A DNA stretch of 64,000 bases from Prevotella melaninogenica (GCF_003609775.1 NZ_AP018050.1:992001-1056000); one strand, 5' to 3'. Counted from the first letter of the stretch, positions 17,749 through 27,513 are shown. Made by a program: numbers and translations. Notes: generated by a model from the sequence alone, not told the origin.

Positions 17749-19176
17749 ATGAGCAAACAAAAAGACAAGATATCACAAACTGTTTTATCCACTCCTCTGT
17801 CTATTCTTTCAGGGGGTGGTGAACCTATATGCTCTCTTGCTACTCAGCCGGGTGGAGCTATAGGAGTCATCCGTGTGAGTGGTGAGATGGCGATAGAAGT
17901 AACGGACAAAGTCTTTCATGGTGTTCGTGGAAAGCATTTAACAGATGCGAAAGGGAATACCTTGCATTATGGTGAAATCCTTGACAAGGAGGGAAAAACC
18001 ATTGATGATGTTCTGGTTAGTGTCTTCCGTGCTCCTCATAGCTATACGGGTGAGAACAGTACTGAGATATCCTGTCATGGTTCTGCATATATTCTTAATC
18101 AGGTTGTAAAGGCACTTATTGATGCTGGTTGTCGTCAGGCTCAGCCAGGAGAGTACACACAGCGAGCTTATATGAACGGCAAGATGGACCTTAGTCAGGC
18201 GGAAGCTGTTGCCGACCTCATCGCTGCTTCTAATCGTGCTACGCATCAAGTGGCTTTGAGTCAACTGAAGGGCCATTTTAGTTCGGAGCTTTCACTCTTG
18301 CGTGAACAGCTCTTGAAGATGACTTCTTTGTTGGAGTTAGAACTCGATTTCTCTGATCATGAGGAACTTGAATTTGCTGATCGTACAGAACTGAAAGCAT
18401 TGGCAGAGACGATACATCAAAAGATAAAACTCCTCACAGATTCCTTTGAGACGGGTAAGGCTTTGAAGAAAGGTGTGCCTGTTGCCATTGTTGGTAAGAC
18501 GAATGTGGGTAAGTCTACTCTTTTGAATTGCCTTCTTCATGAGGAGAAAGCCATTGTGTCGAATATTCATGGTACGACACGCGATGTCATTGAGGATACA
18601 ACAGAAATCAAAGGTGTTACCTTCCGTTTTATTGATACGGCTGGTATTCGTCATACTGAAGACCAAATTGAAAAGTTAGGCATTGAGCGTGCTTATCAAA
18701 AGATGGATGAGGCTGCCATTGTCTTATGGGTTGTTGATGAACAACCAACAGCAGAAGAATGTGCTGAAATGCAGCGTTTGACGAAAGGTAAGCATTTGAT
18801 AACAATCTTCAATAAAATCGATAGTAAAGTGGTAGAGCCTAAGCAGGTAGATAATGACTAACATACAGTCTATATATCAGCAAAGTTAAAGCAAAATATT
18901 AAGGCTTTGGAGGAGGCTATTTATGAAGCTGCTAATATCCCTGAGATAAGTGAGAACAGTGTTATCATTACTTCTGCGCGCCATTACGAAGCATTAACTC
19001 ATGCTGATGAATCTATTCTACGTGTCATAGAAGCTCTCGACTTTGGGCTTAGCGGTGACCTTGTAAGTGAAGACTTACGCATCTGTCTTCATCAACTTGC
19101 TGATATAACAGGTGGGCAGATTACCCCACACGAAGTGCTTGGAAATATATTTAAGCACTTCTGTATAGGTAAGTAA
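17749..19176 (+). pseudogene. mnmE: tRNA uridine-5-carboxymethylaminomethyl GTPase MnmE, interrupted by an in-frame stop
   Basis: The frame reads as MnmE from 17749 to a TAA at 18859-18861 and continues in the same frame to the normal C-terminal FCIGK at 19176. Seen: an N-terminal folate-binding domain (PGGAIGVIRVSG, GEYTQRAYMNGKMDLSQAEA), G1 GKTNVGKSTLL, DTAGIRHTE, NKID, then the stop, then the G5-like SAK and the HFCIGK catalytic cysteine motif. So a single TAA lies between the NKxD and SAK elements. MnmE works with MnmG in wobble-uridine modification. The first about 28 residues extend beyond the usual start. Truncated product would lack G5 and the catalytic cysteine. Could be a nonsense mutation or a sequencing error. 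Confidence 0.88.
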
Positions 19177-19214
19177 GGTCTTTGGATAGGTTACTCTCTT
19201 TGTGTCGTAAGTCC

Positions 19215-20063
19215 TTATTGTTGAGAGATATAGCCTTCTTGATCATACCCCTTGCGCTCATGGTGAATGAGATCTATCAATTGTTGGATCTCTATTCTGT
19301 CTGATTTAATATCCTTATAACGAGCATATTGTTCGTTATAACGCCTTGTTGAACCCCATCTTAACCGTGAGGAGATATCTTCTGGGATTAAGAAAGATGT
19401 GCGTTCTGTGCCTAAATGCTTCTGAAATTCAGACAGGAATATATGAATACCAGCCAAATCAAAGTCGCCAAAGTGGATATATGGATTGGGAATAGATGCC
19501 AGCCATTCTCTAAGATCAGTTGATTGTGGATAGCGTGAGACGAACAATACCTTTTGTGAATGTCCATGTTTATGTAGATACTCATTAAAGAAGACCCTTT
19601 GTTGACGTACTTTTCTGAAATTCTCCATATTCTCAATTCCAATGATAATCACGTTGCCAGGAATCGTAAATGTTTTCCAATCAGATACAAAAAAGAAATA
19701 TCCTTCTTGTGGATTGATGGTAAATGGTTCTTTATTCAATCGACATTCAATCGACTCATACGTATTTACTGGGAATCCAGGACACGAACGTATAGTCACG
19801 AGTTTAGAGTTTCCTGTCTCGCTTGCCATTGAACTTCTTGACTCGGAATTACCGACATCTAATATCCGATAGTTCTCATCTTTATCAATAAGAAACCTTT
19901 TTAATGCTTCGATATTGTTGGCACGATACGATTTTCTCGATCCATGTATAATGATTTGCAATAGGCCTTCCTGAATAAGTTCTGTCAGTAGTCTATTACT
20001 TATCCTTGAGCCTGCAACGGTCTCACCAGCTATTAACGCTTGTATAGATGCACTTACTGCCAT
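19215..20063 (-). CDS. jetD: Wadjet system nuclease subunit JetD (TOPRIM-like)
   Basis: 282 residues. The C-terminal half carries TOPRIM-type acidic residues: IIIGIENMENF (Glu144) and YIHFGDFDLAGIHIF (Asp200, Asp202), as in DUF2220/JetD. The N-terminal part (about residues 20-60, RISNRLLTELIQEGLLQIII) looks like a small winged helix. In characterised Wadjet systems JetD cuts plasmid DNA that the JetABC SMC motor has extruded. It is shorter than type I JetD proteins as I recall them (380-400 residues). It lies 12 nt after jetC, last in the operon, and converges on mnmE with 38 bp between. Confidence 0.85.
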   Translation of the reverse strand: MAVSASIQALIAGETVAGSRISNRLLTELIQEGLLQIIIHGSRKSYRANNIEALKRFLIDKDENYRILDVGNSESRSSMASETGNSKLVTIRSCPGFPVNTYESIECRLNKEPFTINPQEGYFFFVSDWKTFTIPGNVIIIGIENMENFRKVRQQRVFFNEYLHKHGHSQKVLFVSRYPQSTDLREWLASIPNPYIHFGDFDLAGIHIFLSEFQKHLGTERTSFLIPEDISSRLRWGSTRRYNEQYARYKDIKSDRIEIQQLIDLIHHERKGYDQEGYISQQ

Positions 20064-20075
20064 AGTCTTTCGATG

Positions 20076-23000
20076 TTATATTCTCTTTAAAAGTTTCTCA
20101 ACTTTCGTCTTTACACCATGCTTGCTTAGTAGGTAGGTGTACCGATAATCGTATGGATTATAGGATGTTGGTGAACTATTTATTAGCTGGATATTACGTG
20201 AGTTAGCAAACTGTAAGATGCCTTTAATATTGTTTGGATGTAGACGACCAATCTCATCCATCATACAATGGACGATGAAATCACCACTCTTACGGGCTGC
20301 CTTCTTCTTGAATACGTTGATAAGCATGATGTTAACCATTGCCTTCACTAAGATGTCTGTTCCGTCTGAACCAACGTTATTAATGCGTTCTACCCAGCTT
20401 GTATCATTGTCATTCTCCTTTACACGGAACTGTAAACGGAAGGCATCACCCAATGATACGATGTTACGATTGGGCTCGTTCTGTAACTGATGAGATAAAC
20501 TCTTTAGATAGTCTACAACCTTTCGGTTTATTTCATCACGATTATCACTTGAGAAAAGGTTTAGTTCTCCTATAGAAAGAGCATTCTCTATGCAGTAATT
20601 ATGAATGGATATAAGCAACTGCATAAGCTTGTCTGACGACTCATTTGCTCTTAATTCTATACTTTTAATGACTCCTGCAAAGTTCTTCTCAACAAAGTCT
20701 CGATTGATGTCAAGGATTACTCCATCCACATCTGATCTACGTTTCATCAATGCGCCGACCTCAGTTGAAATACGTCCTAAGATGTCTTTGTAATGTTCAC
20801 TGGTACGTCTTCGATACTCTTCTATCTTATTATTGTCGATAAACTCTTGTAAGTCAACTGCAATCTGCATATAATCTGCGTCTGTGATAGGCATTGTGTT
20901 GAAGTGAAAAGCATTCTGGGGCTTAAAGTTACGATTGAAGTTTACGACAGTTCCTTTTAGTATCTCAATAGCTTCTCGTTTCTGATTAATGGTGCCTCTC
21001 AGCTGACTTATTAGCTGTAGACAGTCTAAATGTGTAGACTTAGCCTTATTATCAGCGAGATAATCGTTAGATACTAAGTGTTCATTTTCTATAACTTGAT
21101 GATATTGATTTAGTCCATCTCGTCTATGAGCGAGGTCTTTTTGGATCGCTCTCTGTTGGTCTTCAAATGCTTGCTTCTTCTTTTCTATGCGTATTCGTTT
21201 GTCTTCGTAGCGTTGTTGCAACATAATAAGTCGCTGCCCAATCTCCTTTATATTGTTTCTAATATCAGCTTCTTTAGAGAAGAGGGTTTCCACCGCATCT
21301 TCGTATTTGATTACATCATTGCGGTCTGTTTCTATCTGTTGAAGTAGCTTGTTAAGCTCATCAAGTGCTTTGCGATATTCGTTCAATAGTTTGATATCTA
21401 CTCCCTTGCCTTCAAGCTCAGCTTTTTGTTGTTTGTCAAGTTGAGCTTTTTGATTTTCAAATTCCTGATTATGCAATTCAACTTCAGTCTTTTGTTGCTC
21501 TTGAAACGTATGTAGTTCATTATTAAGTGCCTTTACAGACCTATTGAAAGCTGCATCAAGTTCCTTCAAGTCCTTTTCGTTCTTAGCGTCATTTTTAGCT
21601 TGTCTTTCTTTCTCAGCTTCAACTTTAAGAGTGGCATCATTGAATGCACGCATACGTAACTCTTGTTCGCTTGAGATTATTTCCTGCTCTTCCATCTTTA
21701 ATTTATGCTGTTGGTTCTGCAGGTTCTGTCTCTTGGTAGGTATTTGTTCAGCCTCCACTCTTAGCTGAGTAGCTTCCTGACGCAATGGTTTAAGTAGGTT
21801 ACCATACTTCTTACCAAGTTTAGATATTTCCTCTTGAAGGGTTACTGATAGTTGTGATAACTGTCTATTCAATAGCTGTAGTTGGCTCTCTAAATTTTTC
21901 TTCTTTGTCCTATACTCATCAGGGGTACGATGAGTAGGCTCAATATTTTCCAAGTTGAGCTTTACTCCAAATAGGTTGTCCGTTTTATTGTCTAATGTTG
22001 GTTCAAGTCCTTGGGCGTAGAGTATCCGTTCTTCATCTACAACTTTTCCAATCGTATCTTCCCATCCTTCAGCGTTCTCACACAGCCAATGATACAGCGA
22101 GTCATCCAGATGTGACAGCAAGTCGTTGATTCTTTCAATTTCATTACGGCATATTGTACGATCGTTCTCCAATCGTTTTTGTTCCTGCAAAGAGGCTTGT
22201 TTCAACTCAGCCTCTTTCATTTCGAATTCGTTAGTCAGCTTTTCTATTTGAATTCTAACAGTTTTCTGCTCTTCCTTATTAGCCTTTTCTTTGATATCTA
22301 ATTGCACCAGTTGCTCCTTCACCAGCTTGATGTCATTCTCCTTAGGGTGCCATTGGCGTAGTTCTTTAACTCTACTGTCAGCTCTATATTGTTCAGCAAT
22401 AAGGCTTTGAAGACGTTCTTTAGAATCAAGTGATAAGGTACGATACACGTTCATAACCAGGTTTCTGTTCTTAGAACGTTCTTCTTCATAGCGATTACGT
22501 TCTTGTTGTAGCTCTGTTTGCTTTGTATATAAAGTCTCTCTCAGCCTATTGATAAATGCTTGATGAGCATTTTCAAGTTTCGCTTTGGCGATATTATACT
22601 TCTCTGCTATTGAAGCATTCGTTTTGAGCAAATCATCCAATAACATTTTTTTCTCAGCTGCTTCATGCTTTAATGACTTCTCACGAGCATTAAGTGCAAC
22701 CTTTTCTTTAATGTTAATAGCATCAAAATACTTCCGTTTCTCAGCTATCTCTTTCAGTTTACTATTCTTCCCTCCAAGGTCTTGATTGAGTGAGTCTTTT
22801 TCTTTGTCATAGTCAGCTTTAAGTTCCTTCTGACGTTTACTCTCTTTCTCAATATTGTTTTTTACATCTACAAGTTTACTTTCCAATAGTGGTATTTGTT
22901 GTTCATCGTCCACTACAACATAGTTCAGCATGTGCCATACATCAAGTAGTTGCTGGTCAAACGCAACTATCTTACGGCCTTGTTCAGCTATTTTCAGTGC

Positions 23001-23723
23001 TTGCTGGCGTACGGGATAAATTCCGTTACGTGTCTGTCGGAACCAACAGTCTATTTCATCGTATTCCCTTTCAAAGTCTGTTACCAGTCTTCTGTACGTT
23101 TGTAAATCAATAGGGTGGTCTTCGTCAGCCATTGACTGGATGATAGTATTCTTCACAAAGTCAGCATCCAACTTCGTGTTAAGGAATACATTTTGAATAC
23201 TTCGAGGTATATTTTGATAGTGAGAACTCTGTACTAAGGCATAGCGAGTAAACTTATGGTCGTGTGTATTACCAAAGATGATATCCTTAAACATCACCCC
23301 TGAGTCAATTCTTGCTGATACACTCACATTCTTATCAATACGTTCACGTATCTTGACCCAGTCACTCAACACCTGTTTATCATTATCAATGAGCCACTCT
23401 CTTTGGTATGGTGCATCAATAAATCGCCAAGAAGCACGTCCTTGGTATCGGTTGACTAATATGGTATATGCTCCATTATCACGCATTACCTCATAGAGGA
23501 TATGCGAGTTAGATTGGCGGAAATAGAACTCATCAAACGACTTCTGGCCTTGTTGAATACCCAACTTATGTTTGTCGGCATTGTAGAAGAATAGTAGTGC
23601 TCTTAGTACTGTACTCTTTCCTACACCCTGCGTTCCAGTGAAATGCACATTACCATCTACTGATATTTCAGCGTATGGAATATTAGCACTATTGATAAAT
23701 ATGATTCTATTCAGGTATTTCAT
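20076..23723 (-). CDS. jetC: Wadjet SMC-like ATPase subunit JetC
   Basis: 1215 residues of MukB/MksB-type SMC architecture. Walker A GTQGVGKS is at residues 30-37, long coiled coils span roughly 280-560 and 620-950 (many K/E/Q/L heptads), a signature-like GSDGTDILVKAMVNIML is near 1110, and Walker B ends in MMDE (Asp1156-Glu1157). In Wadjet this is the DNA-loop-extruding motor. The start overlaps jetB by 17 nt. Codon use here looks different from the neighbouring housekeeping genes (see findings). Confidence 0.93.
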   Translation of the reverse strand: MKYLNRIIFINSANIPYAEISVDGNVHFTGTQGVGKSTVLRALLFFYNADKHKLGIQQGQKSFDEFYFRQSNSHILYEVMRDNGAYTILVNRYQGRASWRFIDAPYQREWLIDNDKQVLSDWVKIRERIDKNVSVSARIDSGVMFKDIIFGNTHDHKFTRYALVQSSHYQNIPRSIQNVFLNTKLDADFVKNTIIQSMADEDHPIDLQTYRRLVTDFEREYDEIDCWFRQTRNGIYPVRQQALKIAEQGRKIVAFDQQLLDVWHMLNYVVVDDEQQIPLLESKLVDVKNNIEKESKRQKELKADYDKEKDSLNQDLGGKNSKLKEIAEKRKYFDAINIKEKVALNAREKSLKHEAAEKKMLLDDLLKTNASIAEKYNIAKAKLENAHQAFINRLRETLYTKQTELQQERNRYEEERSKNRNLVMNVYRTLSLDSKERLQSLIAEQYRADSRVKELRQWHPKENDIKLVKEQLVQLDIKEKANKEEQKTVRIQIEKLTNEFEMKEAELKQASLQEQKRLENDRTICRNEIERINDLLSHLDDSLYHWLCENAEGWEDTIGKVVDEERILYAQGLEPTLDNKTDNLFGVKLNLENIEPTHRTPDEYRTKKKNLESQLQLLNRQLSQLSVTLQEEISKLGKKYGNLLKPLRQEATQLRVEAEQIPTKRQNLQNQQHKLKMEEQEIISSEQELRMRAFNDATLKVEAEKERQAKNDAKNEKDLKELDAAFNRSVKALNNELHTFQEQQKTEVELHNQEFENQKAQLDKQQKAELEGKGVDIKLLNEYRKALDELNKLLQQIETDRNDVIKYEDAVETLFSKEADIRNNIKEIGQRLIMLQQRYEDKRIRIEKKKQAFEDQQRAIQKDLAHRRDGLNQYHQVIENEHLVSNDYLADNKAKSTHLDCLQLISQLRGTINQKREAIEILKGTVVNFNRNFKPQNAFHFNTMPITDADYMQIAVDLQEFIDNNKIEEYRRRTSEHYKDILGRISTEVGALMKRRSDVDGVILDINRDFVEKNFAGVIKSIELRANESSDKLMQLLISIHNYCIENALSIGELNLFSSDNRDEINRKVVDYLKSLSHQLQNEPNRNIVSLGDAFRLQFRVKENDNDTSWVERINNVGSDGTDILVKAMVNIMLINVFKKKAARKSGDFIVHCMMDEIGRLHPNNIKGILQFANSRNIQLINSSPTSYNPYDYRYTYLLSKHGVKTKVEKLLKRI

Positions 23724-24264
23724 CTTCGTTAGCTATTTGAATCATGTTAACCAATTCCTCGGCATAGCGGAATGCAGAGGTTATCTTAAAAGTTTCATCT
23801 TGAATATTGACACATTCAGCAAACCCCATGTTTTGCATCTCTTGGAGTAGCTTGTTCACTATCTCTTGATTTGAGCCTGCGCCATACTTTTTAAACAGGT
23901 GGTTGGCTTTCTCCTTCAATTCAATATCCAAACTGATTTGTTCTATCAGATGTCCTTTACGAAATTGATAGCCTGCAGAGAATGCTTGGTTATAGCATTT
24001 AAGGAAGTCAAGATAATCAAGCCACTTAGAGAAGCTCTCTAACTTTTGTTCTATAGCTTGTTTTCCCTCCCCTATACGAGAGAAGTAGAAGTAACCATTG
24101 CCCTGTTCTAATTGTAGACCAACTTCTTTAAAGTAGTCTGTATAATCTTCAAAGTTCTCTTCTAAGTCATCGTATAGATGGCGGATAGAGTTGTCAGAAC
24201 TGTCAACAGAGAGGAATTCTCCGCGGATTAATCGTTCATATATTCGTTGAGTGTTATTTCGCAT
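23707..24264 (-). CDS. jetB: Wadjet accessory subunit JetB (DUF4194, MksE/KITE-like)
   Basis: 185 residues. Position between JetA and JetC genes, size, and the winged-helix-like content (GNGYFYFSRIGEGKQAIEQ, then LFKKYGAGSNQEIVNKLLQE) fit the DUF4194/MksE KITE subunit that binds the kleisin. The first ATG in frame is at 24264; an upstream TTG at 24282 is less likely. It overlaps jetA by 11 nt and jetC by 17 nt, indicating tight translational coupling. Confidence 0.85.
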   Translation of the reverse strand: MRNNTQRIYERLIRGEFLSVDSSDNSIRHLYDDLEENFEDYTDYFKEVGLQLEQGNGYFYFSRIGEGKQAIEQKLESFSKWLDYLDFLKCYNQAFSAGYQFRKGHLIEQISLDIELKEKANHLFKKYGAGSNQEIVNKLLQEMQNMGFAECVNIQDETFKITSAFRYAEELVNMIQIANEDEIPE

Positions 24265-25453
24265 AGATGATTGGATATTCAATGTTTTGGTAAGTTGCGT
24301 ATTCTCCTGTCATTTTACATTCATCTGGGTGTAGGATGACAAGTTGACAAAAGAGGGTTGCATGATCTTCTATTTCACGTTTTGTCATATAGTTGTATCT
24401 GAGGATAAACTCAAAGAGATTGTAGCTTGATGCAGCAAAGGCATTCCACACTTCAGTAGGATCAATCTCTTTCAGAAGTTGTACTTGCTCTTGTAAGTCT
24501 TCCTTTGTAAGTGGCTCTGCTTCTGTTCGTGACGTCTTTTGTATACCGTTACGTTCTGCTATTCTCCTTAAAACCTTTGCTATCTCATCATTCTCTCTTA
24601 ATGCCTCTAATGAAAGACGAATCTTACTATATTGCCGAGACTCCATCCATAGCGGATTGTTATCTTCTAATACTTGTGTAATATTAGTTTCTGTCTTGAT
24701 GAGAACTTGGTCTTTCAGATACTTTAATTTGCGTATCTTCTTATAAAGCTGATTCTGTTGGTCTATTTGATTGATATAGACAATAATCTGCCTATCTATC
24801 TCCATCAGTGCATGATAGGCTTCAACGAAATCGTGTCTTACATTGCTACAAGTCTTAGCCATGTGTGGGTCATTGGCCATAATGAAGAAAGCTTGCTCAT
24901 TGTCCATTAGCTTTTCACATTCACGTATCATCGAACGTATGCTATGACTTTTCTCATCAAGATTCTGGAGTTTCGTTTTCTTGTTGAGATAGTTGGGCTC
25001 TTGCTTATAGGTGTTGTCCATGTTTCGTTTCAAGTCTACCACATTTTTCAACGTTCTAAAGCCAGTCTTCTTCAAGAGTTGACGCACACTATCTTGGTAG
25101 TTAGCTTTCCGATTTACGTTTGTCTCTTGTAGAAAATAAGTGATATGCTCCTTTAGTGTGTTGATACATTCCTGCACACTTAACACACTTATTTCCTCAT
25201 TCACGTTCAGTACCTCCTCGAAGAAATTAAGATAGTCGCTCTCTATTTCAAGAGAATTGCCAGTTTCTACTACTACACCATAGTCAATGAGCCTACTTAG
25301 TCGGCTCTCATTCCCGCCAACTAACTCCAGTGCTATTCCTTTGGGGAACTTTATCAGCTTTCGCTTCTCAAACATCTCACTCAGTAGCCTTTGTTCGCGT
25401 GAGAGTGTTTTAGTTAGCTCTTCTATTGTTCTAAAGTGTGACAGTATGTCCAT
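24254..25453 (-). CDS. jetA: Wadjet kleisin-like subunit JetA (DUF3375/MksF-like)
   Basis: 399 residues, mostly helical, with an N-terminal winged-helix-like region (FPKGIALELVGGNESRLSRL, IDYGVVVET) and central coiled coil (about 150-260). It is first in the jetABCD order, which is the canonical order of Wadjet operons; in these systems JetA is the kleisin (MksF-like) bridging the SMC heads. Sequence similarity to DUF3375 is not obvious by eye, so the call rests on position and architecture. Subtype (I, II or III) needs profile searches. Confidence 0.8.
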   Translation of the reverse strand: MDILSHFRTIEELTKTLSREQRLLSEMFEKRKLIKFPKGIALELVGGNESRLSRLIDYGVVVETGNSLEIESDYLNFFEEVLNVNEEISVLSVQECINTLKEHITYFLQETNVNRKANYQDSVRQLLKKTGFRTLKNVVDLKRNMDNTYKQEPNYLNKKTKLQNLDEKSHSIRSMIRECEKLMDNEQAFFIMANDPHMAKTCSNVRHDFVEAYHALMEIDRQIIVYINQIDQQNQLYKKIRKLKYLKDQVLIKTETNITQVLEDNNPLWMESRQYSKIRLSLEALRENDEIAKVLRRIAERNGIQKTSRTEAEPLTKEDLQEQVQLLKEIDPTEVWNAFAASSYNLFEFILRYNYMTKREIEDHATLFCQLVILHPDECKMTGEYATYQNIEYPIIYAK

Positions 25454-25607
25454 GGGCTTGTTTTATATATCAAGAGTATGATAGTCTTTAACATTATTAT
25501 TGAATAAGGTGGGATTAAGCAAGATTTCTTAATACATCAGTTTTGTGTGGATAAGAATCCGTTTGCTTTTAGACCAGCATCTTATACTTTAGGTATTAAA
25601 ACAGATA

Positions 25608-25615
25608 CAAATATA
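25608..25615 (-). promoter_or_regulatory. Possible -7 box for the jetABCD operon
   Basis: Minus-strand TATATTTG fits TAnnTTTG, about 155 bp before the jetA start. No clear -33 element, so low confidence. Confidence 0.35.
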
Positions 25616-25748
25616 ATAATTACTTTCGAACAACGTTGCTTATTACTGATAAAATCTGAGTAACTTATGGTAAACACACCATGTATATGTCTTTTTATCG
25701 GTATCTTCGTGTGAAATAGATAGTAATAGATGAACTTATATACATCTT

Positions 25749-25827
25749 TCTCTTATTGTGCGGGTGCTCCGCACATGTGGTGCGGGGGCTTAACACCATA
25801 CGTGCGGAGGCTTAGCACCACACAAGT
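25749..25827. repeat. 22-bp-period dyad array, family 1, locus C
   Basis: Dyads GCACATGTGGTGC (25771-25783) and ACACCATACGTGC (25793-25805), half-units before (ending GTGC at 25761) and after (GCACCACAC from 25815), spacers GGGTGCTCC, GGGGGCTTA and GGAGGCTTA. Register is 22 bp throughout. It lies in the 610-bp gap between the jetA start and the lipoprotein gene, about 300 bp upstream of jetA. Otherwise the gap shows only the possible jetA promoter and the lipoprotein terminator. Confidence 0.88.
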
Positions 25828-25977
25828 TTATGGTAAGGATAAAGGTAACTTATCGTCGAGAAGTATGCAAAAGGTAGCTGATTAGTATGAGTTTCTATGT
25901 GAATAGGAGGACGTAAGCGTATGATAAATAGAATTTTATATAGTGAAGGCTTTTCTTTCTGTTTAATGTAGGTTATA

Positions 25978-26017
25978 TAAAAAAGCCGCACTTAGTCACA
26001 AACGTAACTAAGTGCGG
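25978..26017 (-). terminator. Intrinsic terminator of the lipoprotein gene (minus strand)
   Basis: CCGCACTTAGT pairs with ACTAAGTGCGG over a 10-nt loop; read on the minus strand the stem is followed by CTTTTTTA. It lies 47 bp after the 26064 stop. Confidence 0.85.
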
Positions 26018-26063
26018 ATATGTATTTGTTTTTCTTTTGATTCTCTGTCAGTGATAATCAATA

Positions 26064-26855
26064 TTACCTTAACTTCTTACTCATTCTTCCGTCAGGTGTC
26101 ACTCTCAGTTCGATAACGTATGTTGTGTCGGCATCAGGGATTCCGATAATAACATAGTAGTAGAGTGCTTTGGCATCAGCATGGGTAAAATACATCTTGC
26201 GTAGAATGCTGCGAGAGAGGAAACTCTTAGGGATAAGTGACTGGAACTCCTGCTTGCGGAAGTCATGAGCAAAGACAGGCGTACCATGATTGTACAATCT
26301 CAGTGATGCAACATTATCAAGGTAGATGTTGTCAACTTCTACTCCGTTATCGTTATAAGTTGATTTTACCACCTTGTCAGAGGTCGTTTGTACATGAACT
26401 TTACTCTGGAAATAACCTAAGTCTGTACGGATAACGGTATCTTGTGACTGCTCCAAGAAGGTGTTCATAGCATATACATGATAGTTAAAGGCTGAATAGA
26501 GTGATTTATCATTACTCTTTATCAACTTTACTTCATCACCATTTTGGTTGGCAAATTTCAGTAGGTGTGCCGCCTGCTTTTCTATTTTATAGCCATGAAT
26601 GTTTTGACCTTGCAGGTAGATAGTGTCTTGATAAATCCAGAAGCGTACTGGCATACTCGCAGAGTCTGGGTAGAAGATGCTATCTCCCTTTACCAACATG
26701 GCAGGGTCACTGTTCTCGCCATTGGTCCATAAACCTTGCAACATCTCTTTTGCTTGCTTGTCCTCGTGTTGCTGTTGATAATCAGCTCCACGATTGCGAC
26801 AAGCCGTCAAAAGAACCAGTAACGTTAATATGCAAACAATTAACTTCTGTTTCAT
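26064..26855 (-). CDS. Outer-surface or periplasmic lipoprotein, function unknown
   Basis: 263 residues with a lipoprotein signal peptide: basic MKQK, hydrophobic core, lipobox LLTAC (Cys19). The mature part is beta-rich (SIFYPDSASMPVRFWIYQDT; YLQGQNIHGYKIEKQAAHLL) and polar, with no catalytic motif I recognise. Lipoproteins of this type are frequent in Bacteroidales. It has its own terminator, and the next minus-strand gene upstream is rfbC, about 100 bp away. Confidence 0.75.
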   Translation of the reverse strand: MKQKLIVCILTLLVLLTACRNRGADYQQQHEDKQAKEMLQGLWTNGENSDPAMLVKGDSIFYPDSASMPVRFWIYQDTIYLQGQNIHGYKIEKQAAHLLKFANQNGDEVKLIKSNDKSLYSAFNYHVYAMNTFLEQSQDTVIRTDLGYFQSKVHVQTTSDKVVKSTYNDNGVEVDNIYLDNVASLRLYNHGTPVFAHDFRKQEFQSLIPKSFLSRSILRKMYFTHADAKALYYYVIIGIPDADTTYVIELRVTPDGRMSKKLR

Positions 26856-26958
26856 CTTTACTGATACATAGTCGAACGCTTCGATAGTTCGTTCGTAATT
26901 AAATGTTTTATGCTGGATGCTACTTTAAGGCATCCTATTTTGAAAATATATCTTTTGT

Positions 26959-27513
26959 TTATTCAAACACCTTTACGTCCTTCAAAGCCAACCCCTTATT
27001 AAGGTCTTTGTCTGAAAGTACGACATCCTTCACGTCGATAGGCCACTTAACACCTACAGTCTCATCATTCCAACGGAGGCTCGCCTCTGTCTGTGGAGAG
27101 TAGACATTATCTACCTTATAAGTAAAAATAGCCTCGTCAGAAAGAACAAGGAAACCATGTGCAAAGCCACGTGGTACGAAGAACTGACGCTTGTTGTCCT
27201 CAGATAGTTCAACCATAACATACTTGCCGAATGTAGGTGAACTCTTGCGAAGGTCAACAGCAACGTCAACTACCTTACCCTTGATGACACGCACTAACTT
27301 AGCTTGTGCGGTATCGCCCTCTTGATAATGTAATCCACGCAGAACGCCATAGCTTGATTTAGACTCGTTGTCCTGTATGAAATCAACATGATAACCAATG
27401 TGTTTGTCGAATTCAGCCTGCTTGAAAGACTCGAAGAAATAGCCTCTATCGTCATTGAATACCTTAGGTTCGATAATCCAAACACCATCAATTTCTGTCT
27501 TAATAAACTCCAT
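26959..27513 (-). CDS. rfbC: dTDP-4-dehydrorhamnose 3,5-epimerase
   Basis: 184 residues, full length for RmlC/RfbC, a cupin-fold enzyme of dTDP-L-rhamnose synthesis. Visible: GVLRGLHYQEGDTAQAKLVR with the catalytic histidine, FFVPRGFAHGFLVLSDEAIF, and NDETVGVKWPID. A TATCTTTGC box is on the minus strand at about 27537-27545. The other rml genes (rfbA, rfbB, rfbD) are not in the window, so it is an orphan here. Confidence 0.94.
   Translation of the reverse strand: MEFIKTEIDGVWIIEPKVFNDDRGYFFESFKQAEFDKHIGYHVDFIQDNESKSSYGVLRGLHYQEGDTAQAKLVRVIKGKVVDVAVDLRKSSPTFGKYVMVELSEDNKRQFFVPRGFAHGFLVLSDEAIFTYKVDNVYSPQTEASLRWNDETVGVKWPIDVKDVVLSDKDLNKGLALKDVKVFE

Noticed and set aside
25454..26063. Second att-like copy of the mnmE 3' end beyond jetA, marking an island
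   Set aside because: I searched this gap for a match to the TTCTGTATAGGTAAGTAA end and found none; no integrase gene is present.
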